Positions 20,332-28,703 of a stretch of DNA of 64,000 nucleotides are shown piece by piece. The notes below the pieces were generated by a model. That model did no database searches, was not told the origin of the DNA, and was given only the letters and a program-made list of their open reading frames with translations. The DNA is from Bacteroides sp. 51 (GTDB lineage Bacteria > Bacteroidota > Bacteroidia > Bacteroidales > Bacteroidaceae), in the NCBI RefSeq assembly GCF_010500965.1, contig NZ_QVMI01000019.1, forward strand, positions 1 to 64,000, read 5' to 3'. Numbering within the stretch: the stretch's first letter is position 1; every line of letters begins with the position of its first letter. The translations under genes were made by a program, and so were the position numbers.

Positions 20332-21348
20332 ATGGGTAAAATAAATATGCGTTCCTTTATTCAGGAAATAATTGCAGACAAGAAACGGGTGGCTATCCCT
20401 ATCATGACACACCCTGGCATTGAAATGAACGGCAATTCGGTACGCGATGCCGTAACCGACGGCGAGGTTCATTTCCGGGCCATCCAAACGCTCAACCAGC
20501 GTTATCCGTCGGCCGCTGCCACCGTTATCATGGACTTAACTGTAGAAGCCGAAGCTTTCGGTGCAGAAATTATTTTTCCTAAACATGAAGTACCCAGCGT
20601 TGTTGGCCGATTGATTACAGACGAAGCTGGTATTGAAGCATTGCAAGTTCCGGAACTGGACAAAGGTCGCGTTGGCGAATACCTCAAAGCCAACCGTTTG
20701 GCTGCCGAAACCATTACAGACCGTCCGGTACTAGCCGGTTGTATCGGCCCTTACTCCCTTGCCGGACGTTTATACGATATGTCGGAAATCATGATGCTGA
20801 TTTATATTAACCCCGATGCCGCCAACCTGCTATTACAGAAATGTACCGATTTTATTCTTTCTTATTGCCGTGCGCTAAAAGAAACCGGCGTAGCCGGAGT
20901 GGTCATTGCAGAACCCGCAGCGGGACTTCTTTCCAATGAAGATTGCCAGCAATTCTCTTCTATTTTCGTTAAAGAAATTATAGATGCCGTGCAGGATGAT
21001 ACCTTCGCTGTTATTCTGCATAACTGCGGTAATATGGGGCAATGTACTCCGGCCATGGTTTATACCGGAGCTGCCGGCTATCATTTCGGTAATAATATTG
21101 ACATGACGGTCGCCATGAAAGAAATTCCTGCCGATGCATTGGGACTGGGCAATCTGGACCCAGTCGCTGTATTCAAACAAGGTTCTGCCGAAAGCATAAA
21201 AAGAGATGCTCTGCAATTGCTGGCCGACATGGAACCTTATCCAAACTTCGTACTTTCAAGCGGTTGCGATACCCCCCCTGAGGTTCCGGCCGAAAATATA
21301 GATGCTTTCTTTGAGGCACTGAAAACATATAATGATTCAAGAGCATAA
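20332..21348 (+). CDS. MtaA/CmuA-like (UroD-family) corrinoid methyltransferase
   Basis: The protein has 338 residues from ATG 20332 (MGKINMRSFIQEIIADKKRV); an upstream in-frame ATG would add 26 residues of non-family sequence. The fold is the uroporphyrinogen decarboxylase barrel. The zinc motif of MtaA-type methylcobamide:thiol methyltransferases is present: His230-x-Cys232 in VILHNCGNMG and Cys312 in LSSGCDTPP. Such enzymes move a methyl group from a methylated corrinoid protein to a thiol or folate acceptor (the MT2 role). It overlaps the reactivation protein gene by 17 bp. A matching corrinoid protein and a second UroD-family protein lie on the opposite strand 3-6 kb away. The acceptor here is unknown; homocysteine is a reasonable guess in a Bacteroides. 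Confidence 0.85.
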   Translation: MGKINMRSFIQEIIADKKRVAIPIMTHPGIEMNGNSVRDAVTDGEVHFRAIQTLNQRYPSAAATVIMDLTVEAEAFGAEIIFPKHEVPSVVGRLITDEAGIEALQVPELDKGRVGEYLKANRLAAETITDRPVLAGCIGPYSLAGRLYDMSEIMMLIYINPDAANLLLQKCTDFILSYCRALKETGVAGVVIAEPAAGLLSNEDCQQFSSIFVKEIIDAVQDDTFAVILHNCGNMGQCTPAMVYTGAAGYHFGNNIDMTVAMKEIPADALGLGNLDPVAVFKQGSAESIKRDALQLLADMEPYPNFVLSSGCDTPPEVPAENIDAFFEALKTYNDSRA

Positions 21349-22021
21349 CATACCGTTTAACGAATTATCCATCACTCCCGAAGAAGTATACGAAGCCATG
21401 GGCTATGGCACGGAGACTCCGGGAGAAGATATCCGGGAGATTGTAGAGGAAGTCATTGAACATGTGGCTTCCTTTGCCATAGGTCGTTTCATGTATTTTA
21501 CAACAAATGGTTCATTAGATAAGAACACGCTACAAATCGCGCAAAACACCCTTAATATAGGTTCTATTATTGCCAAACAATTGGTTCATTCGGAAGCTTT
21601 TGTCCTTTTCGCAGCTACCGCCGGACAGGAATTTGAACAGTGGATGGAGAAGGTTAAGCAATGCGACGATATGGTATTACAATATATCGCCGATTCCCTA
21701 GGTAGCTGCTTTGCTGAAAAAGTGGCCGATTACATGGAAAATGTGTTAACCTCAAATATTGCTCCGCAAGGTCTAAAACACACCAACCGTTTCAGTCCCG
21801 GATATTGTGACTGGCATGTTTCCGAACAGCAAAAACTTTTCTCACTTTTCCCTACCCCGTCGCCTTGCGGCATACAACTTACAGAATCCAGCCTGATGAT
21901 TCCTATTAAATCCGTTAGTGGGATTATTGGGATTGGCGCTCAGGTGCGGAGGATGGAATACAGTTGTGGGGTGTGCACTTTCGAACGGTGTTATAAGAAA
22001 AAGATTAAATTAGGTATATAG
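21332..22021 (+). CDS. Stand-alone MetH activation-domain protein
   Basis: This protein has 229 residues and resembles the C-terminal S-adenosylmethionine-binding activation domain of B12-dependent methionine synthase. The diagnostic segment is NRFSPGYCDWHVSEQQKLF (the R-x-x-PGY SAM-binding motif), followed by LTESSLMIPIKSVSGIIGIG. A C-terminal Cys cluster (YSCGVCTFERCYKKK) is also present. It should reductively remethylate a corrinoid protein that has fallen into the inactive cob(II)alamin state. It overlaps the MtaA-like gene by 17 bp (translational coupling). Together with the corrinoid protein at 24471 it completes a corrinoid methyl-transfer system. Confidence 0.85.
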   Translation: MIQEHNIPFNELSITPEEVYEAMGYGTETPGEDIREIVEEVIEHVASFAIGRFMYFTTNGSLDKNTLQIAQNTLNIGSIIAKQLVHSEAFVLFAATAGQEFEQWMEKVKQCDDMVLQYIADSLGSCFAEKVADYMENVLTSNIAPQGLKHTNRFSPGYCDWHVSEQQKLFSLFPTPSPCGIQLTESSLMIPIKSVSGIIGIGAQVRRMEYSCGVCTFERCYKKKIKLGI

Positions 22022-22046
22022 AAGATTCAAATACGTATATTTTTCT

Positions 22047-22054
22047 TATATTTG
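22047..22054 (+). promoter_or_regulatory. Candidate -7 box for the toxin-antitoxin pair
   Basis: TATATTTG matches TAnnTTTG, 37 bp before the antitoxin start. No clear -33 TTTG is seen. Confidence 0.45.
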
Positions 22055-22091
22055 CACGTAACATTATGATATAGAAAAGAAAGGAATCAAC

Positions 22092-22331
22092 ATGAATACT
22101 AAACTAACATTAAATGTAGACAAAGGCATTGTAGAAGAAGCTAAAAGATATGCCAGGAAACACCGTGTAAGTTTGTCCAATCTCATAGAGAATTATCTTA
22201 ATTCTTTGGTGGAAAAGCCCAAAGAAAAAAAAGAAGTTAGTGCGTTGGTAGAAAGTCTGACAGGTATTATTCCTGATACAAAAGATGAACGCAATGAATA
22301 CAGAGATCATTTACAACAAAAATACATGTAA
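22092..22331 (+). CDS. Antitoxin of a PIN-type pair (DUF6364-like)
   Basis: This 79-residue protein has a ribbon-helix-helix-like start (NTKLTLNVDKGIVEEAKRYA) and KKHRV-like helix VSLSNLIENYLNSL, the pattern of DUF6364/VapB-like antitoxins. Its stop overlaps the toxin start by one base. A -7 box TATATTTG is at 22047-22054. It should bind and silence the PIN toxin and repress the pair. Confidence 0.82.
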   Translation: MNTKLTLNVDKGIVEEAKRYARKHRVSLSNLIENYLNSLVEKPKEKKEVSALVESLTGIIPDTKDERNEYRDHLQQKYM

Positions 22332-22750
22332 TGGATAAAGTTTTAGTAGACACAAACATTGTTCTTGACTTATTAGCCAAAAGAGAAGACTTTTATGTAG
22401 AAGCCCAAGAACTGTTTACGCTTTCTGATAGAGGAAAAATTAAGTTATTTGTTTCAGCCTTAACTTTGGCCAATACACATTATATATTAAGTAAACATTA
22501 TTCGCCAAACGATGCACGTAAAATACTTGGTAAATTCAAGATATTAGCAAAGACACTACCCCTTGATGATAAAGTAATAGACTTAGCACTTGTTTCCGAC
22601 TTCACCGATTTTGAAGATGCAATTCAGTATCACAGTGCTCAACAAAGTAGTTTGAATTACATTATTACCCGCAATAAAAAAGATTTTAAAACGTCCAAAA
22701 TCCCTGTCTTTACTGCAAAAGAATATGTTACGCGCTTTAAAAACGAATAG
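22331..22750 (+). CDS. PIN-domain toxin (VapC-like RNase)
   Basis: The protein has 139 residues. The PIN acidic residues are visible in KVLVDTNIVLDLLAKRED, in the central segment and in DFTDFEDAIQYHSA near the C-terminus. PIN toxins cut tRNA or rRNA. It overlaps the antitoxin gene. The pair sits between the two halves of the corrinoid gene set and ends at a strong bidirectional terminator, so it looks like an inserted maintenance module. Confidence 0.85.
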   Translation: MDKVLVDTNIVLDLLAKREDFYVEAQELFTLSDRGKIKLFVSALTLANTHYILSKHYSPNDARKILGKFKILAKTLPLDDKVIDLALVSDFTDFEDAIQYHSAQQSSLNYIITRNKKDFKTSKIPVFTAKEYVTRFKNE

Positions 22751-22778
22751 CAAATCAGATATCAACAATAAGATAAAA

Positions 22779-22840
22779 GAAGCTGTCTCAAAATTCCACA
22801 TTTGTAGTTAATGTATTATTTTTGAGACAGCTTCTTTTTT
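22779..22840. terminator. Strong bidirectional terminator
   Basis: GAAGCTGTCTCAAAA (22779-22793) pairs exactly with TTTTGAGACAGCTTC (22820-22834) and is followed by T6. It separates the convergent PIN toxin and symporter genes and abuts the symporter stop codon. Confidence 0.88.
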
Positions 22841-24413
22841 ACACATGCCCATTGAAGAACAAATACAACCCAACCATCACGATAATAAGCATGATCCATA
22901 AAATGGTCACACGCCTGGTAGGTACTGCAAGCGTTCCAAAATCAAGCGTATTTTGAGTTTGATTACTCGTATCTAACGCGCTAACCACTATCATAGCGAT
23001 AGAAATCACCACAAAAAGAAGGAATGAAAGCATCATAAAGTGCGGCCAGAAATCATACTTATCCGCCGGCAAAACCCACAGATAAAGTATACCTACAATA
23101 AGGCTGAATGCGGTACCAAAGGTCAGGGCCATATTAGCTGCTCGGGCGGTAGCTTTCTTCCAGAATACACCAAACAAAAATACAGCAGCCATTGGAGGAG
23201 CAATAAATCCTAATACCGATTGGAATACATTAAACAGGTTAAGCCCTTTAATACTATCAATAGCAATCGTAATAAGGATGGAAATAATAGCTCCGACCAC
23301 CGTTACGATACGCCCCGTTTTAATAATATCACCTTGCTGTGCGTCAGGTTTAATACGTTTCACATAGATATCCATAGTAAAGACCGTACTCAACGCATTC
23401 AATGCCGAACCAATAGTACTAACCAAAGCAGCAGTCAGCACAGCCAACACCAAACCTACCATACCATTGGGAAACAAGTTGGTAACCATAGTCATATAAG
23501 CTTCGTCCGGATTCTGTAAAGAAGGATACAAAGCCAGACAAAGTATACCTGGAATTATATAAAGAGGCACGTCCAGAATCTTTAACCAACCGGTAAAGTT
23601 AGCCCCCAACTGGCCCTGTTCCAGATTCTTGGCAGCCAACACAGGCTGTACCATAGATTGGTCTGTACACCAGAACCAGACTCCCATTACCGGATATCCC
23701 AAAAGAATAGGAAGCCAGGGAAAATCAGGGTCATCATTAGACTGGAACAGGTTCCAGTAATCATGAGGTACGGCATCATACAGTGCAGCAACGCCCCCTA
23801 CCTTATTCAATCCGACAATAGTAAGTGTCAGTGAAACAAAAATCAGCAAAAGCATCTGGAAAACATTGGTATATGCCACTGCCTTCAATCCACCAAGCAC
23901 TGTAAAGAATACAGAGATGAGCAACAGGATCACTGCCGATTGCCACATAGGAATATCGAAGATCTGTTTGATCAGGACGCCTCCCGCAAAAAGCGTCAGC
24001 GCCAACCAGGAAATCAGGATCGTAACAATGGTGTACCAGGCAAGGATATTACGGGTGGACTGCCCAAAACGCTTGCCCATAAATTCGGGCAAAGTGACAA
24101 CCTTAGCCCCCAGATAACGGGGAGCAAATACGAAGGCCAGCAAGAAAATAAAAACAAAGGCATACCACGCAAAGTTACCCGAAACGATACCTGTTGTAAA
24201 TCCTGCACTGGCAGAAGCGATGAGCATAGATGGTCCGACGTTGGTTCCCCACATGGAGAACCCAATGGTTGGCCATTTCAATGAGCGTTCGGCAAGGAAC
24301 AAGCTACTTCCCTTTTTACGGGTGGTGCTTGCCCAGATTCCGATTCCAAACAGTATGACAAAATATAGGATAAGGATACCCCAATCCAGTGTTTCCAGGT
24401 AGTGTACTTCCAT
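22839..24413 (-). CDS. Sodium:solute symporter (SSS family), last gene of GH31/corrinoid operon
   Basis: This inner-membrane protein has 524 residues, about 13-14 hydrophobic helices and the SSS signature region (GLVLAVLTAALVSTIGSALN, then ALSTVFTMDIY). The N-terminus MEVHYLETLDWGILILYFVI lacks a cleavable signal. SSS proteins of this branch import sugars or sugar-like solutes with sodium. It is 57 bp downstream of the corrinoid protein gene, in the same orientation as the UroD methyltransferase and GH31 genes. The simplest reading is that it imports the substrate of that module. Confidence 0.88.
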   Translation of the reverse strand: MEVHYLETLDWGILILYFVILFGIGIWASTTRKKGSSLFLAERSLKWPTIGFSMWGTNVGPSMLIASASAGFTTGIVSGNFAWYAFVFIFLLAFVFAPRYLGAKVVTLPEFMGKRFGQSTRNILAWYTIVTILISWLALTLFAGGVLIKQIFDIPMWQSAVILLLISVFFTVLGGLKAVAYTNVFQMLLLIFVSLTLTIVGLNKVGGVAALYDAVPHDYWNLFQSNDDPDFPWLPILLGYPVMGVWFWCTDQSMVQPVLAAKNLEQGQLGANFTGWLKILDVPLYIIPGILCLALYPSLQNPDEAYMTMVTNLFPNGMVGLVLAVLTAALVSTIGSALNALSTVFTMDIYVKRIKPDAQQGDIIKTGRIVTVVGAIISILITIAIDSIKGLNLFNVFQSVLGFIAPPMAAVFLFGVFWKKATARAANMALTFGTAFSLIVGILYLWVLPADKYDFWPHFMMLSFLLFVVISIAMIVVSALDTSNQTQNTLDFGTLAVPTRRVTILWIMLIIVMVGLYLFFNGHV

Positions 24414-24426
24414 AATATTATTTTTA

Positions 24427-24466
24427 AGTAGCTAGTAGTAACTACTAACTTCTAGCTTCTGATTAC
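24427..24466. repeat. Dispersed AGTAGCTAG-type repeat between symporter and corrinoid genes
   Basis: AGTAGCTAGTAGTAACTACT is followed by AACTTCTAGCTTCTGATTAC. Closely related sequence is found at 25117-25215 and 33167-33252, all in gaps between genes of the same strand. Confidence 0.55.
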
Positions 24467-24470
24467 TGAA

Positions 24471-25103
24471 TTAAACTCCAATCAGCTCTTTAGCTTTGGC
24501 TACTGCCGAGTTTGCATTATCGCTGTAACCATCAGCACCGATTTGCACGGCAAATGACTCGTTTACAGGAGCGCCACCTACCATAACCTTTACCTGTTCG
24601 CGGATACCGGCAGCTTTCAATGCTTCGATAACCACTTCCATATAAGTCATAGTAGTAGTGAGCAGAGCGCTGATGCAAAGAATATCCGCATTATGCTCTT
24701 TTACAGCTTCAACAAACTTTTCGGCGGGTACATCAATGCCGATATTAATGACCTCAAAGCCACACCCTTCGAACATGGAGGCAACGAGGTTCTTGCCGAT
24801 ATCGTGTAGGTCGCCTTTAACGGTACCGATCACGACTTTACCAATGGTCACCGAAGCAGCACCTTGCAATAAAGGCTTTAATAGCTCCAATGCCCCCTTC
24901 ATAGCACGGGCAGACATAAGTAGTTGTGGTACAAACGCTTTTCCATCTTGAAAACGTTGACCAATCTCGCCCATGGCTTTGATCATGTATTCGTTAATAA
25001 TTTCCTGAGGGGCAACGCCCTGATAAATAGCTTCACGGGTTATTTCAATGGCCTGTTCCATTTTTCCAGCCAATATGGCGTCGTAGAGTTGATTTAGTTC
25101 CAT
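24471..25103 (-). CDS. Corrinoid (methyltransferase) protein, MtaC/MtbC-like
   Basis: This two-domain cobamide-binding protein has 210 residues. Residues 1-85 are the four-helix cap (LNQLYDAILAGKMEQAIEIT, then AMKGALELLKPLL). Residues 88-210 are the Rossmann-like B12 domain with the lower-ligand motif Asp98-x-His100-x-x-Gly103 (VKGDLHDIGKNLV), SALLTTTM and MVGGAPVNESFA. In such systems this protein accepts a methyl group from a substrate-specific methyltransferase and passes it to an MT2 enzyme. It lies between the UroD-family methyltransferase (112 bp upstream) and the symporter (57 bp downstream). The gap upstream holds a dispersed repeat. Confidence 0.92.
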   Translation of the reverse strand: MELNQLYDAILAGKMEQAIEITREAIYQGVAPQEIINEYMIKAMGEIGQRFQDGKAFVPQLLMSARAMKGALELLKPLLQGAASVTIGKVVIGTVKGDLHDIGKNLVASMFEGCGFEVINIGIDVPAEKFVEAVKEHNADILCISALLTTTMTYMEVVIEALKAAGIREQVKVMVGGAPVNESFAVQIGADGYSDNANSAVAKAKELIGV

Positions 25104-25116
25104 TATTTATTGCTTT

Positions 25117-25215
25117 TAGGAACTAGAAGCTAGTAGTTAGTAGCTAGATATTGTCCTTTCCCTTGCGGCATCGCTCCATTGACCTAGCTTCTTACTCCTT
25201 ACTTCTAGCTTCTGA
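25117..25215. repeat. Dispersed AGAAGCTAG repeat pair
   Basis: AACTAGAAGCTAGTAGTTAG near 25121 and the inverse-type CTAGCTTCTTACTCC with ACTTCTAGCTTCTGATTA near 25182-25215 flank a GC-richer middle. The segment fills the gap between the UroD-family and corrinoid protein genes and is like 24427 and 33167. Confidence 0.6.
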
Positions 25216-26307
25216 TTAATATTCCTCCAGTATACGCATTGCTTGTTCTATTTCTTTCTCATTTTTGAAATCCATCAGGATATTCAAACCGTTGTTACCA
25301 ACATTGTCTAATAAGGGGCGAAGTTCATCCAACGTAACCCAACAAGGCATAATAGATTTTCCGCCCGCCAATATTTTACGGTAAAGATCGTACCACTTAG
25401 GATCACCACCTTGCGGCTCTCCTACTCCGGGTGTCCACTGAATGGCATTGAGTTCTTCTATTTCCAACAGAGCGTCCACGTGCCGGATAGCTCCCACCCC
25501 ATCCAAATGATAAAGGGTATAGTCAATCTTCTGGCATTGCTCGCGTAAATAAGGTTGAGCAAAACGCCGGAAATCATCCTCGCTAATCATAATGGAAATA
25601 TCACTTTGCAGCTTGCTTACTTTACCTGGTCCCCAGATCGAAAAATAACAGAAAGCCATTTCATCACCTTCACGAATGATGTCATAAAGTTCATCGAATA
25701 CGCGGAAGTAGATTTCGTTAATTTGCTTTAGCTGGTGCTCAAGGAGTTCCGGATTCATAACCGTATCCATCAACACGGTATCTGTTCCGTGAAGAGCGGC
25801 AAGAATGTCCAATCCTTCCATGAGGTCGGGCATGCCGACGTAGTAGTTGCCGTTGGTACGTTGCTTGCAAGCACGGAGCAAATCTTTATGTAGTTTCCAG
25901 GCTGCGTTTTCAGGGTCGAACACAATATCTTGCTGCGGATTTGGATTGGGGTGTATCCAGATGGTATCCTCTCCACCTTCCAGCACACCTCCCAATATGG
26001 CTGCCAAAGAGCCTGGTCCTAGCTGCGTATTAGCTACAGGAGGGATATCTGCCAGAAATGAACTATGCGCCATATAATAATTCAAATCATCAGCACGCCA
26101 CTCGGGATCAAACCAACGCTGATTCAGATTTTGTGCAGGAATAGGTTTACCTATATTTACGTGAGGTTCCACACCTTGCTGCAAGTGTTCCCACATGTTG
26201 ATGAGCACACCTTTCTGGTTCCACCAATCGAGGTATCGTTGACTGCTTTCTTCCCAGTTTTCTTTCCAACGGCCACTGCGGCAAGGTACCACTTCCAATT
26301 TTTTCAT
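25216..26307 (-). CDS. UroD-family methyltransferase, likely substrate-specific MT1
   Basis: This soluble protein has 363 residues, no signal peptide and a uroporphyrinogen-decarboxylase-like barrel (N-terminus MKKLEVVPCRSGRWKENWEE). Members next to corrinoid proteins act as methyltransferases, not decarboxylases. The usual MtaA zinc triad HxC...C is altered: the equivalent motif reads His267-x-Asp269 (YHLDGVGAIRHVD) with Cys322 in SIMPCWVTLDEL. That difference from the MtaA-like protein at 20332 suggests a demethylase (MT1) acting on an O-methyl substrate. Its ATG overlaps the TGA of the GH31 gene (ATGA), so glycosidase and methyltransferase are translationally coupled. The substrate is inferred only. 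Confidence 0.8.
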   Translation of the reverse strand: MKKLEVVPCRSGRWKENWEESSQRYLDWWNQKGVLINMWEHLQQGVEPHVNIGKPIPAQNLNQRWFDPEWRADDLNYYMAHSSFLADIPPVANTQLGPGSLAAILGGVLEGGEDTIWIHPNPNPQQDIVFDPENAAWKLHKDLLRACKQRTNGNYYVGMPDLMEGLDILAALHGTDTVLMDTVMNPELLEHQLKQINEIYFRVFDELYDIIREGDEMAFCYFSIWGPGKVSKLQSDISIMISEDDFRRFAQPYLREQCQKIDYTLYHLDGVGAIRHVDALLEIEELNAIQWTPGVGEPQGGDPKWYDLYRKILAGGKSIMPCWVTLDELRPLLDNVGNNGLNILMDFKNEKEIEQAMRILEEY

Positions 26308-28559
26308 ATTATTATCTTATTAAAGATACCTTTAAAAGTTTCGTCTATTGTAATGGAGACAGCTTTGGAGAGATCCATTTCGTCTGTACATTCCACCGCT
26401 TCGGGATAGAAAGGGATTTCTGCTCCATAACGTACATACACCGGCATTTCCTCCAATGGAACATGTACGTTTTTCAACCACCGGGCACCTTCATATACTG
26501 TGCCATCGAAGAAGTTTACCCATTTGCCTTCGGGCAGATAAATATCGCGGCGATTCTCGCTGTTCATTACAGGAGCAACAAGGAAATCATCTCCGAAGTA
26601 ATATTCATCGTCAATGTGCCAGCAGAGTTTATCGTCGGCATGGTGGAAAATTAATGCCCGGACCAAGGTATGTCCTGTACGAGTTGCTTTCTCGCTTTGT
26701 TCTACAATGTAAGGCAGTAAGGCATAACGAAGTTTCCACCATTTCTTCACAATGGGCGCTATAGCCGGATAGTGCCAGGGTTCACGCTTCGATGTTCCGT
26801 GATAACGTATATGCGAGGTAAAGACCCCGAATTGCGTCCAACGTACATATAGATCATCGGGAACAGGTGAGTTCATAAAGTTCGGCAAACTATGGAATCC
26901 GGGTACATCATGGCTCCAGAAAGCAAATCCGGATAGGCCGAAGTGCAGGCCTCCTTTCAGTGATCCCGCCATACCATCCCAGGTAGATGCTGAATCACCA
27001 CCCCAATGCAATGGGTAACGCTGGCAACCTGCCCAACCGGCACGTGCCCAGATGATACCATCACCGGTAACTTCTTTAGTTATGTCATACGCAGCTTTCT
27101 GATAAAGCAAAGCATATAAATTATTCAATAATGCAGGAGACATACCATGATATTTGGCATCCATGTGAATATTCTCCCCAAAATCGGCCTTGATGCACAC
27201 AACGCCCATATCCAGAAGCTTTTTGAGCAAACCTTTATACCAGTCTACGGCTTTGGGATAAGTGAAATCGATGGTACCCGCATAATCCAGGGCAGAGAAG
27301 TTAGAGCCGTCTGTGGCCTGCACTTTTGTCAATGGACCGATATAGTTATTGGCTTTAGCTTCGTCTATTTGTTCAGCCGCTTCGGCTACATAAGGCAGTT
27401 GCCAAAGGGAAACGCGATAACCATTATCTTTGAGTTGATGGATAAATTTCTTCGGATCGGGGAAACGTTCATCGTTGAACTTCCATTCGCAGAGCCAATC
27501 AGTTTTAAACCAGCCGGTATCTAAATGGATAACATCACAAGGATAGTGCTCTGCACGAAGACGGTCGCAGATCTCTGTAACTTCATCTGCACTGAAATAA
27601 GTCATACGACTCATCCAAACTCCGAAACTCCACAGCGGGGGCATAGATGGGAATCCGGTTAAGCTACGGTAGCCCTTTAATATTTCTTCGGGGGTTTCGC
27701 CACTAATCAGAAAGACATCCAGCAAGGGTTGGTCGCTAAGGAATTGAACCGAGCGTGTAGAGTGGTCTGCTAAAGATAACTTGCTATGCGCACTGGTATG
27801 ATAAAATATACCGTACATACGACTGGACAAGAAGAATGGAATATTCTTGTATGCCCGACGGTTATTCACCCCTTGTCCATCCTGATTCTTTAACTGGAAT
27901 GTATGCCCACTCAAATCCATCTTGGAAAAGCGTTCGCCAGTTCCCGCAAACACTTCATCCGGTTGAGCGGTAAAGGAAATCGTCGCCCTCTCCTTTTGCC
28001 CTTCTTTCACCACATAAGCAAGTGGCAAAGCATCATAGCGCGGAGGAGAGAAATGGTCATATGCACTAATGTGTATCTCACGTTCGCCATCCGGCCAGAA
28101 AGTGATGTCGAGTGTTTCCTGCGGTGCAGGCAGCAGGTCACTCCAATGATCCAGCACAGGTTCTTTCAGGTTTACCCATGCGCGACGAATACCATCTGCA
28201 TCAATAATCAACCATTCGCCATCAGTCTTTACTACTTTCAGCGGGATCTTTTTTACATCCGGACTGAATTGAAGCATTTCCGATTGATCTGTTAGTTCAT
28301 ACTGTCCGAACCCGACAAATACGCGCATGATTTTATGTGTGTACTGACGAATTATAAGCGTTGAACTTTGACGCTCCACCGTAGTATCTGCCTCCATATC
28401 ATTGGCCAGCACTTGCTTCTGGAAGGGTACGGTTATGTATATATCTCCGTTTTTCTCTTGTATATCTGTTGGTCGACAGGACTTCCAAAGAGCTTCATCG
28501 CTCTTCAGGTCGACATCAAAGTCGAGAAAATCAAATAAATGATAATTTGTTTGTTTCAT
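26304..28559 (-). CDS. GH31 alpha-xylosidase-like enzyme, cytoplasmic
   Basis: This GH31 protein has 751 residues and no signal peptide (N-terminus MKQTNYHLFDFLDFDVDLKS), so it acts in the cytoplasm on imported oligosaccharides. The nucleophile lies in CIKADFGENIHMDA near residue 459, close to the KTDFGE motif of YicI-type alpha-xylosidases. The acid/base lies in YPLHWGGDSASTW near 522, and FWSHDVPGF is also present. The YicI-like features favour alpha-xyloside over alpha-glucoside. It is coupled by a 4-bp overlap to the UroD-family methyltransferase. An alpha-xylosidase fits removal of xylose, including the 2-O-methyl-xylose of RG-II; this is a hypothesis. Confidence 0.88.
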   Translation of the reverse strand: MKQTNYHLFDFLDFDVDLKSDEALWKSCRPTDIQEKNGDIYITVPFQKQVLANDMEADTTVERQSSTLIIRQYTHKIMRVFVGFGQYELTDQSEMLQFSPDVKKIPLKVVKTDGEWLIIDADGIRRAWVNLKEPVLDHWSDLLPAPQETLDITFWPDGEREIHISAYDHFSPPRYDALPLAYVVKEGQKERATISFTAQPDEVFAGTGERFSKMDLSGHTFQLKNQDGQGVNNRRAYKNIPFFLSSRMYGIFYHTSAHSKLSLADHSTRSVQFLSDQPLLDVFLISGETPEEILKGYRSLTGFPSMPPLWSFGVWMSRMTYFSADEVTEICDRLRAEHYPCDVIHLDTGWFKTDWLCEWKFNDERFPDPKKFIHQLKDNGYRVSLWQLPYVAEAAEQIDEAKANNYIGPLTKVQATDGSNFSALDYAGTIDFTYPKAVDWYKGLLKKLLDMGVVCIKADFGENIHMDAKYHGMSPALLNNLYALLYQKAAYDITKEVTGDGIIWARAGWAGCQRYPLHWGGDSASTWDGMAGSLKGGLHFGLSGFAFWSHDVPGFHSLPNFMNSPVPDDLYVRWTQFGVFTSHIRYHGTSKREPWHYPAIAPIVKKWWKLRYALLPYIVEQSEKATRTGHTLVRALIFHHADDKLCWHIDDEYYFGDDFLVAPVMNSENRRDIYLPEGKWVNFFDGTVYEGARWLKNVHVPLEEMPVYVRYGAEIPFYPEAVECTDEMDLSKAVSITIDETFKGIFNKIII

Positions 28560-28651
28560 GTAAAAAGAGACGGATGAATATAGCCTTTTGTAATCAGTAA
28601 TGCAGGACTATTTACTGGTTGGCACTTCCCATATTCTATATATCAGCATGG

Positions 28652-28682
28652 TGTAGGGACAGGCCTTGTGTCTGCCCCTACA
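28652..28682. repeat. TGTAGGG hairpin repeat
   Basis: TGTAGGGACAGGCC at one end and TCTGCCCCTACA at the other form an imperfect hairpin. It belongs to the TGTAGGGGC family of dispersed repeats also seen at 30572, 47726 and 62693. It lies in the gap between the beta-helix gene and GH31. Confidence 0.6.
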
Positions 28683-28703
28683 TGAAAATGATAAGAATGT
28701 GGA

